This document shows, piece by piece, positions 1 to 6,139 of a DNA stretch of 8,770 nt; the stretch's first letter is position 1, and each line of letters begins with the position of its first letter. Position numbers and translations under genes: made by a program. This stretch comes from Bacteroides sp. UBA7333 (lineage in GTDB: Bacteria; Bacteroidota; Bacteroidia; Bacteroidales; Bacteroidaceae). Location: the NCBI GenBank assembly GCA_002471195.1, contig DKPN01000072.1, positions 1 to 8,770 on the forward strand, in the 5' to 3' direction. Below the pieces are notes generated by a model, which was given only the letters and a program-made list of their open reading frames with translations, made no database searches and was not told the DNA's origin.

Positions 1-1
1 G

Positions 2-409
2 GTTTGGGGAGGATATTATCTCAGTGTCAATGGAGTGGTCTTGGCCGATTACATCAAGCCAATGCCTTCTGTTGTAGCCAACTTGAGCTACTATCCAGAT
101 TACAACATTTACATCACCGCATGGAGTAACGATCCTAACTATCTTGGTTTTACTTTTTACGACCAAAAAATAAAACACATAGATGGTAAAGGGATAGGTG
201 GAGGAGAGATGAATCTATTATCGCACAATAAGCTGAGATGGACACTTGATGAAGAGTTTGGACTGTGGCATGCCAATGAAGGGGAATTCATAAAAGAAAG
301 TGAAGACGATATAGATACGATAACATATACCGCTCAAGGATTTTCGGTGCCTACAAATGTAATCATGACGAAGGAAGCTACCAATTTAGGAGAGATACAA
401 AAACCATAA
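2..409 (+). CDS. Secreted lipocalin-like protein, 5' end cut by window edge (paralogue of 2110-2685)
   Basis: This reading frame is already open at base 2, so the gene begins before the window; the GTG at 35 is only an internal codon. The visible 135 residues align along their whole length with the C-terminal part of the protein at 2110-2685. Both start at VWGGYYLS and share YLGFTFYDQ, IKHI, GIGGG, LRWTLDEE, GLWHA, GFSVP and VIMTKE. The match is also strong at DNA level (about 140-208 against 2425-2493). The missing N-terminus presumably holds a signal peptide like that of the paralogue. Function is not known. The pattern of beta-rich segments with a conserved Trp suggests a small beta-barrel (lipocalin-like) fold, and I recall similar uncharacterised Bacteroidetes families (DUF6705-like), not verified. 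By position it is the last gene of an upstream cassette and may be the partner or immunity protein of an off-window toxin. Confidence 0.85.
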   Translation, partial: VWGGYYLSVNGVVLADYIKPMPSVVANLSYYPDYNIYITAWSNDPNYLGFTFYDQKIKHIDGKGIGGGEMNLLSHNKLRWTLDEEFGLWHANEGEFIKESEDDIDTITYTAQGFSVPTNVIMTKEATNLGEIQKP

Positions 410-457
410 CAATAGACTATTGAACTCTTTCAATTACTTATTCTTTTAAATAAAGCG

Positions 458-492
458 AAGAGCGAAATTCTGAAAGGGTTTCCGCTCTTTTT
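458..492 (+). terminator. Rho-independent terminator after the first paralogue
   Basis: The arms AAGAGCG (458-464) and CGCTCTT (483-489) pair, and after a one-base bulge AAA pairs with TTT. A run of five T follows. It lies about 50 bases after the stop codon at 407-409. The T run and the bases after it (TTTTTGTGCATGATT) recur exactly after the second paralogue's terminator, so terminator and gene were probably duplicated together. Confidence 0.75.
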
Positions 493-521
493 GTGCATGA
501 TTAGTCTAAAAATAGAATAAA

Positions 522-671
522 ATGATTATTTACATAAAACAAATTAGTATAATTGCATTTTTAAGTATATTTTATACAAAACAACAGTATTACTCACTGC
601 ATGAAAAAAGCGTAAAAGGTATGTGGATTATCCAATTCACCTACCATTATTCATTAATATTATTATTATAG
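522..671 (+). CDS. Short orphan reading frame (49 aa), possible remnant of a third paralogue or leader peptide
   Basis: An ATG-initiated frame of 49 codons ends with TAG at 669-671, three bases before the ATG of the lipoprotein gene. The N-terminus begins MIIYIKQISIIAFLSIFY, which is hydrophobic and signal-peptide-like. About ten residues later comes VKGMWIIQ, which resembles FIGTWIYQ just after the signal peptide of the protein at 2110-2685. Nothing like the rest of that protein follows. It could be a decayed N-terminal fragment of another cassette member, a leader whose termination feeds ribosomes to the ATG at 675, or chance in AT-rich DNA. I cannot assign a function. No convincing TAnnTTTG promoter box lies just upstream. 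Confidence 0.3.
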   Translation: MIIYIKQISIIAFLSIFYTKQQYYSLHEKSVKGMWIIQFTYHYSLILLL

Positions 672-674
672 CCT

Positions 675-2097
675 ATGAAAGAGAAGAGAAGAGAAGAGAA
701 ACCTAACTCTTGCAGTATTATTTTTATTTATAATAAATGGAGTAATACTATCATGTCATCAAAATGAACATGTTGATTTAACACCTAATCAACACCAGCC
801 ATTAGGTATTGAATACGCAAATCAACATATTAGAAATGTAGTAAACAACATCAATCAAAACGAAAGCACAAAGACTCGTGGATTATATTATGATTTTGAA
901 GCCAGTTTACTTGAAAAATATGGGACTCCGCTATGGACAAATCCGATAATACTTTCCGAACTTGAAAAACTGATATTCATTATTCCAATTATAGAGCAAG
1001 ATCCCCAAAAAGAAATTAATTCAATTTTATACTTCGTGATGGATAGTTTGTATACAGACTATTTTGTATATACCCGCAAACAAGCTGTACAAAAGCAATC
1101 TACAATTGAAGAAGATATTGTAAAGTTGTGGATGTTTGATTATTTCACGAAACATATTCTAAACAAAGAACCTATAAGCGGTTTACAATTTAGAGAAATA
1201 GAAGGTTCACAAACCAGAACTGCATATATTGGAGAAAAATGTGTTGATGCTTATGTAGATGTTGGTGGTTATGTAACATATAAAGGAAGGCATTGTTGGC
1301 AAACAATTATTTATGAAACAGTATTTGATAAAGATGATAATGGTGAAGGTAGCGGAGGAAGTGGAAGTAATGGAAGCAGTGGAGGCAGTGGAAGTAATGG
1401 AAAACAAGAAGAAGAAGATAAAGGAACTACAAACATAGGTCATTCAGGTGGTGGTAGTAATAGTTCCAATAATGGTGATGATTCAAAACCAGACTCAACC
1501 CCATGCGATAGAGCGAATCGTTTACAGGCAGACACAGCTTTTGTTGCTCAGGTAGGTTATATGTTTGATAAAATCGAATTTGACCCTTTAGAAGATGGAT
1601 GGATTAAAAGTTCTAAGGGAAGTTACATACCTCCTATTGAAAGAAAAGCTAAATCCCTTAAATATAGTTCAAAGCAGCTCGAAGGAGTAATAATATATGA
1701 ACTTTATCATACTCACCCAACAGGAGCCCCTTACCCATCTTTTAGTGATTTAAAGGTAATTGCCAGTAAATACAAAAATGGAAAAATTGATATTACAAAC
1801 TTTTCATATGGAGTTATCTCAGTTTATGGGTGTACAAGTATAGTTATTACTTCTCCTAATGATTTCCACAACTTCATGGTAAATCTCGAAGACTATCTTG
1901 ATAATTATAATCATATGCGCAATAATACAACAAAAAAGGACATTGAATCAGTAGTTGCTAAGTTTATTTATTTTTTGAATACCTCAAACTCTGGTTTAAG
2001 CGTTCTTTTTAATCGTGCAGAAAATGGAATTTTAAAAACTTGGAAAGTCAGTGATAGCGATGATACAATAAATTTGCAATACAAAGAATGTAATTAA
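675..2097 (+). CDS. Lipoprotein with C-terminal JAB/JAMM metalloprotease-like domain, toxin-like; frame interrupted at a pentanucleotide repeat (phase OFF)
   Basis: The main frame is open from 679 to 2097. Its only in-frame starts are GTG 1036 and ATG 1039, far too late because well-formed coding sequence precedes them. Just upstream, ATG 675 followed by AAA and (GAGAA)4 reads in another frame and stops at 765-767 after 30 codons. One extra GAGAA joins the frames into a 475-aa protein; two copies give 470 aa. Either way the N-terminus is a classical lipoprotein signal with a basic start, a hydrophobic core and the lipobox ILSC. Then come a helical region, a Gly/Ser/Asn linker (about 1333-1500) and a C-terminal domain with the JAMM pattern HxHx7SxxD: His codons at 1708 and 1714, Ser at 1738, Asp at 1747. 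The motif resembles RadC and JAB-like toxins; the catalytic Glu is not placed. The secreted-partner gene begins 12 bases downstream. A toxin role is inferred. A programmed frameshift or sequence error is possible. Confidence 0.75.
679..700 (+). repeat. Pentanucleotide microsatellite (GAGAA)4 just after the start codon
   Basis: Bases 681-700 are four perfect GAGAA units, and the period of five extends back to 679. The tract begins six bases after the A of ATG 675 and lies inside the signal-peptide coding region of the lipoprotein gene. A unit of five bases shifts the frame at each gain or loss. With four copies the ATG is out of frame with the downstream frame; copy numbers of 2, 5 or 8 put it in frame. 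This is the layout of contingency loci that switch by slipped-strand mispairing during replication. Confidence 0.85.
1354..1402 (+). repeat. In-frame 27-base direct repeat in the Gly/Ser linker
   Basis: Two 22-base copies at 1354-1375 and 1381-1402 differ at one base and lie 27 bases apart. Each encodes GGSGSNG. Because 27 is a multiple of three, gain or loss would lengthen or shorten the flexible linker between the N-terminal region and the JAB-like domain without breaking the frame. Confidence 0.7.
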
Positions 2098-2109
2098 AAA
2101 CAATATAAT

Positions 2110-2685
2110 ATGAAAACAATATATTTAATGTTAGTATTTTTATTAATAAATACTATATGTTTTGCGCAAGCTAGCTCAGATGCTTTTATAGGAACTTGGA
2201 TATATCAGAACAACGATACAATATTCAAAATCAAATTACAAAAAGGAAAAATCACAAATTCTTTAATACCTCAAAAGGATGAGTCCGTTTGGGGAGGTTA
2301 TTACTTAAGTATTAATGATAATATAAAAGAAGATTATATCAAAATAATGCCCATAAATCAACCTAATGGAGCTTACTATCCTGCTTCAAACATATATATT
2401 AGGGCATGGTGTTATACTTCTGATTATCTTGGCTTTACTTTTTACGACCAACGCATAAAACATATAAATGGCGAAGGAATAGGTGGTGGAGGTATGCGAT
2501 TGCTCACGCCTACTACCCTTAGATGGACTTTGGATGAAGAGTATGGGTTATGGCATGCAGTAGAAGGTTCGGAAGATGCAGACAAGTATACATTACAAGG
2601 GTTTTCAGTTCCTATTGATGTTATTATGACCAAAGAAGTAGAAGATATAGAACTTGACTCAGAAGGGTTAAGACCATTTGAGTAA
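2110..2685 (+). CDS. Secreted lipocalin-like protein, candidate immunity or partner of the JAB lipoprotein
   Basis: A 191-aa protein with a clear N-terminal signal peptide: a Lys near the start, a long hydrophobic stretch and a cleavage region FAQA around residues 18-21. No lipobox Cys is present, so it should be soluble in the periplasm or exported. After the signal comes FIGTWIYQ, then DTIFKIKLQKG, a pattern typical of small beta-barrel or lipocalin-like proteins. The C-terminal 135 residues match the truncated gene at 2-409. The start ATG lies 12 bases after the lipoprotein stop, so the two are probably cotranscribed. A signal peptide on both proteins places them in the same compartment, which fits an immunity or chaperone role; that is inference. 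The family is uncharacterised to my knowledge (DUF6705-like, unverified). It could also be a stand-alone stress or adhesion protein. Confidence 0.85.
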   Translation: MKTIYLMLVFLLINTICFAQASSDAFIGTWIYQNNDTIFKIKLQKGKITNSLIPQKDESVWGGYYLSINDNIKEDYIKIMPINQPNGAYYPASNIYIRAWCYTSDYLGFTFYDQRIKHINGEGIGGGGMRLLTPTTLRWTLDEEYGLWHAVEGSEDADKYTLQGFSVPIDVIMTKEVEDIELDSEGLRPFE

Positions 2686-2711
2686 TTCAAATAGAGCAAA
2701 TAATCATAACT

Positions 2712-2746
2712 AAAAGCGGAAACCCTTTCGGATTCCCGCTTTTTTT
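2712..2746 (+). terminator. Rho-independent terminator after the second paralogue
   Basis: The arms AAAAGCGG (2712-2719) and CCGCTTTT (2736-2743) pair, with further pairing inside (ACC against GGAT region), followed by seven T in all. It closes the lipoprotein/partner operon 26 bases after the stop codon. Its loop is close to the reverse complement of the loop in the terminator at 458-492. Confidence 0.85.
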
Positions 2747-2761
2747 GTGCATGATTGTTAC

Positions 2762-2769
2762 TACCTTTG
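2762..2769 (+). promoter_or_regulatory. Bacteroides-type -7 box for the PAS gene
   Basis: TACCTTTG matches the Bacteroides consensus TAnnTTTG exactly, 23 bases before ATG 2793 and just after the cassette terminator. A clear -33 TTTG at the usual 19-21 base spacing is not seen, so strength is uncertain. Confidence 0.5.
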
Positions 2770-2792
2770 CATTATACTAAAACGATAAACGA

Positions 2793-3134
2793 ATGGAAAA
2801 TAAACTACCCGATTGGGCTAAAGGGGTGAACTGCGCCATCACAGTGTGCAATATACAAGGTGAGATTATCTATATGAACGATAAAGCTTGTGAAACGTTC
2901 GCCAAGTATGGCGATTTGATTGGAAAGAACCTGTTTGATTGTCACAACTCACAATCGCAAGAGAAGATTAGAGAGTTGCTTGCAACGGGCGGTAGCAACT
3001 GCTACACAATAGAAAAGAAAGGGGTAAAGAAAATGATCTACCAAACCGCTTGGAAAGAAAACGATATAGTAAGCGGTTTGGTAGAAATTTCTATGATTTT
3101 GCCAGAAATATTACCCAATCATATTAGAGGTTAA
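2793..3134 (+). CDS. Small single-domain PAS protein
   Basis: A 113-aa protein consisting almost entirely of one PAS-like domain. Residues about 12-60 carry the usual pattern: AITVCNIQGEIIYMND (first strands and turn), a helix KACETFAKYG, then DLIGKNLFDCH. The Cys-His at 50-51 resembles the NCH or DCH segment of PAS domains in DUF438-type proteins. Later strands lie around 68-102 (YTIEKKG, IYQTAW, GLVEIS). No kinase, HTH, GGDEF or other output domain and no signal peptide are present, so it is probably a cytoplasmic sensor or ligand-binding module acting through a partner encoded elsewhere. It has its own promoter box and is not part of the preceding cassette. It runs convergently into fkp, sharing four bases with it, and no terminator separates them. 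Which ligand it binds is not visible. Confidence 0.75.
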   Translation: MENKLPDWAKGVNCAITVCNIQGEIIYMNDKACETFAKYGDLIGKNLFDCHNSQSQEKIRELLATGGSNCYTIEKKGVKKMIYQTAWKENDIVSGLVEISMILPEILPNHIRG

Positions 3135-5983
3135 CTTCGAGATATCTGCAACCCTGTGCTCGATAAAGTCATATCTACAAAACGAGCGCGTGGATTAGGA
3201 GGATACTCAGTCAATATTTTACGAATCATTACAGCAGCCTGTGGGTCTTTGGCTACCATATACAGATAGCCTCCCCCACCCGCTCCTGGCAATTTATATC
3301 CCAGCGTATAGTCTTTAATACGTTGAATTATCTCTTCTACAGCCAGAGGATTAGTGCCACTATCCAAAGCTTTATTTTGTTGCCATGATTTACCTACTAG
3401 ACATCCAAAGTCGTGAAAATTGCCACGTTGAATGGCCTCATTCAAGTCAAGAGCATGCATCTTCATCTCGGCCAATAGCGACAAATGTTTTTGCGAATTG
3501 AGAAACATAGAGCGAACTATTTCACCAAGAATACCTTTCGCCACACGCGTGATACCCGTATAATATAGCAAATGACAATCGCGATATTCAGGCTGAGTAA
3601 AGAGCTGTTCAGGCAACCAACGGACTTGTGGAGTTTGGTTAAATCCTGGTTCAGTTTGTAGTAGCTTAATGCCTGAAAACACTCCACCGTATTGATCTTG
3701 CCAACCTCCACCAGTAGTCAACAACTGTTCAAGCACTAATGTATAGCGACAAATATCATTTTTATCCCAACTCAATCCACAGAAATCATTAATGGCACCC
3801 AGCACGGTTGAAGCTAATATAGAACTTGTACCCAAGCCTGAGCCTGCAGGTATAGCAGCCAATAGGGTAACTTCGATACCAGCGCCAAATGATTCTAACT
3901 GTTGGCGAAGCGAAGCATATGAGTTTAAAGAGAAGCTAGGAGTAAAACCTGCTAACGAAAGTGCTGCCTTGGGGATGGAGAAAGGAGAGCCTATTTTTTT
4001 ATAATCTTGTAGTTCATCATAAGTGGTTACCACCTCTCTTGCACCCATATCGATAGAGCGAAGCACAATGTGTGGTTCGTTACAAGGCTTAATATAAACT
4101 TGCAAAGGGGGTTGTCCGTTAAGTTCTACAGCCACATTCACTACATTTCCACCCGCATAGATAGAATAAGGAGGCGTATCTGTCCATCCACCAGCTAAAT
4201 CAATGCGTACCGGACTACGTCCCCACACGATTTGATCGGGATAAATATTAAGTTGAGGATTACATCCTAAAGTGCAGACTTCGCCACGAAGTCCGTCACG
4301 AAGCCATTGAAAGGCTTTCTCTCCTTCGATTGCATATTCATTTTCACCTTTTAACTGCATCATGCGAGCTCGAAGCATATGATTGTGCATTTGCAACAGA
4401 TGTGGATCGTCGGCAGGTAAAGCAAGCGGAATATCAAGTTTAGAACTAACCAACTCCTGAGCAGCATCTTCTAAGTCGAGTTGATAAAAGACACTCTTTT
4501 CATAATTGCGTTGCAATGCCTCCCAATTTTCTTTTCTGAAAACCATACGCTGTGCATATAAGCGTTGCAGATTGGCTTGAGCCGAAATTTCATCTGCAGA
4601 GTATTTGGGAAGTTTGAGCCACAATTCTCTACCTTGACTTAAGGTTGATTCACTTGTCATCCAACGCAACACCACTCCCAACTCATCTATAGAGTGGGTT
4701 TCCGGAAAAATCTTAGCGGCTTGAAGGTCATTTAAATCACCATTCACATCATCTAACGAAAGGCCTCGTTGACTCAACCATTCGATAAAAGAGATGGAAA
4801 TAAACTGAGTAGATTCATTATCGAGGGCACCTTTAAAAATATCGTTCATACCATAAGGACGTGCCACATAGTTTGATTCTCCAATGGGAACTACATCTAT
4901 ACAAGTACCTTTAGTTAGGTGAATGGTCCAATTGTTGTGCGGCACACCGGTTACAATTTGGTTTGAAGCCATTTGCCACCCTTTTGCAATGTAGCTATTT
5001 TCAATCCATATAGATTCGTTGTTGGCATTAAAATCGATTTCAGTGACAGCATTTTGAACGAATATAGCAGGATTAGGTTTCACTTTCTTATGCATAATTA
5101 CTCGCTGGTCGCGCACTTTTTGTTGCACAGCCAAAGTAGAAGATATCAATTCGCTACTGGTGCCATAATGGTAAAACTCTCCACCGGGAAGTGGCAATAT
5201 AGCAACTGACAAGCCATTAACTTCGGCATCTTTTATTATGGGATGATTGCCCAAAGCCAGTCCGTAGTCTGAATAAAGATCGTAATACCCCACTTTTCCG
5301 GTTTGCTGATTGACAGAACGTTTCATCAACAACTCTACAGCTCTATCGCTAAGCACCCAAATACCAATATCCATCAAGAAAAGGTGCGTTTTAGAAAGCT
5401 GCTCTAACTTTTCGACAGCAGGTTTCTGCAACATAAAATCGAGCAATTCAGGAGTTTTTCTATCCGAAACAAAAACACCATGATGAGTGGCCAACTGTGG
5501 ATTTACCCACAACCCATAACACACCACATCAGCTTGAGGGATATCTTGCAAAGGTTTTTCACTTCGAATATATACATCGCCACTGGCTATTAACGTGTTC
5601 AAACCATTAGGCGTCTTCTTCATTATCTTTTCGTACAAAGGCAGTTGTAACGAAAGTAAGTTTTGCCCCAATCGTTGCCCACGCTCCCAACTGAAAACAG
5701 GAATTGGTGTTAGAATTTTGCCCGAAGGTGCATAACTAGGTAAGCGTCTGCTTTGTCCGCCGGCGTGGAGCAAAATGCGCTTTTCCTCTCCTAACCACTT
5801 ACTAAACAATTGCTTTGGTGCCCATTGTTGCTGGCAAGCATGAAGCAACCAAGCTGTTCCTCCACCCGAACCTAATTTGGCATTCACAGGATCGGAAGTA
5901 CAAAACCATTCGTTATTATCTACATTTTCGAGTTGATGAAAACTATCAACGAGATTGGGGGGAAGTGAGAGGAGTTTCTTCAT
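3131..5983 (-). CDS. fkp: Bifunctional L-fucokinase/GDP-L-fucose pyrophosphorylase
   Basis: The 950-aa length and two-part layout match Bacteroides Fkp, which phosphorylates L-fucose with ATP to fucose-1-phosphate and then couples it to GTP, giving GDP-fucose in the cytoplasm for capsular polysaccharides and fucosylated surface glycoproteins. The N-terminal half is the pyrophosphorylase: GSGGGTAWL (38-46) and LHAGGQSRRLP...SGK (72-89), a nucleotidyltransferase-type loop. The C-terminal third is a GHMP kinase: GRSPVRIDLAGGWTDTPP (588-605), the phosphate loop PAGSGLGTSS (712-721), GGGWQDQYGG (758-767) and KLPGAGGGGYL (897-907). All key motifs appear intact, with no frameshift. The start ATG (5983) lies 45 bases downstream of a good -7 box. 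The gene diverges from the msr fusion and converges on the PAS gene, so it appears monocistronic. Exogenous fucose salvage is the established role of this family. Confidence 0.96.
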   Translation of the reverse strand: MKKLLSLPPNLVDSFHQLENVDNNEWFCTSDPVNAKLGSGGGTAWLLHACQQQWAPKQLFSKWLGEEKRILLHAGGQSRRLPSYAPSGKILTPIPVFSWERGQRLGQNLLSLQLPLYEKIMKKTPNGLNTLIASGDVYIRSEKPLQDIPQADVVCYGLWVNPQLATHHGVFVSDRKTPELLDFMLQKPAVEKLEQLSKTHLFLMDIGIWVLSDRAVELLMKRSVNQQTGKVGYYDLYSDYGLALGNHPIIKDAEVNGLSVAILPLPGGEFYHYGTSSELISSTLAVQQKVRDQRVIMHKKVKPNPAIFVQNAVTEIDFNANNESIWIENSYIAKGWQMASNQIVTGVPHNNWTIHLTKGTCIDVVPIGESNYVARPYGMNDIFKGALDNESTQFISISFIEWLSQRGLSLDDVNGDLNDLQAAKIFPETHSIDELGVVLRWMTSESTLSQGRELWLKLPKYSADEISAQANLQRLYAQRMVFRKENWEALQRNYEKSVFYQLDLEDAAQELVSSKLDIPLALPADDPHLLQMHNHMLRARMMQLKGENEYAIEGEKAFQWLRDGLRGEVCTLGCNPQLNIYPDQIVWGRSPVRIDLAGGWTDTPPYSIYAGGNVVNVAVELNGQPPLQVYIKPCNEPHIVLRSIDMGAREVVTTYDELQDYKKIGSPFSIPKAALSLAGFTPSFSLNSYASLRQQLESFGAGIEVTLLAAIPAGSGLGTSSILASTVLGAINDFCGLSWDKNDICRYTLVLEQLLTTGGGWQDQYGGVFSGIKLLQTEPGFNQTPQVRWLPEQLFTQPEYRDCHLLYYTGITRVAKGILGEIVRSMFLNSQKHLSLLAEMKMHALDLNEAIQRGNFHDFGCLVGKSWQQNKALDSGTNPLAVEEIIQRIKDYTLGYKLPGAGGGGYLYMVAKDPQAAVMIRKILTEYPPNPRARFVDMTLSSTGLQISRS

Positions 5984-6028
5984 GGATTATAATTGTATTA
6001 GCACTATTTTTATTGACAATTAGGAGTT

Positions 6029-6061
6029 CAAAGATACAAGTTTTATTGGTTGACTGGGAAA
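6029..6061 (-). promoter_or_regulatory. Bacteroides-type promoter for fkp
   Basis: On the minus strand, TATCTTTG (6029-6036) is a perfect TAnnTTTG -7 box. A partial -33 box TTTC (6058-6061, one mismatch to TTTG) sits 21 bases upstream of it. Transcription would start near 6022, leaving a leader of roughly 40 bases before the fkp ATG. It lies between the divergent genes. Confidence 0.6.
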
Positions 6062-6139
6062 TTAAACGAAAAAAACAGTAGTCTAATCAATCAAAATATA
6101 GGAAGCAAATGTTATTTCATCATATTAAAATTCCGAAAG

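Noticed and set aside
35..409. GTG at 35 as the start of the first gene
   Set aside because: The frame is open to base 2 and the residues before the GTG match the paralogue (VWGGYYLS), so the true start is outside the window.
1207..1443. Minus-strand reading frame rich in Ser and Thr
   Set aside because: It is the antisense shadow of the Gly/Ser-linker coding region, with repetitive composition and no start signals.
1036..2097. GTG 1036 or ATG 1039 as the true start of the JAB-domain gene
   Set aside because: About 119 further codons upstream in the same frame encode a coherent protein with a lipoprotein signal. A start at 1036 would remove the signal and leave the upstream coding unexplained.
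3792..4004. Reading frames opposite fkp, including those at 3792-4004 and 4973-5209
   Set aside because: They lie wholly within the well-supported fkp gene on the other strand and show no domain features.
6050..6139. TTG 6050 start for the msr fusion
   Set aside because: It adds 30 residues that do not look like an Msr or a signal peptide. ATG 6140 gives a normal lipoprotein signal.
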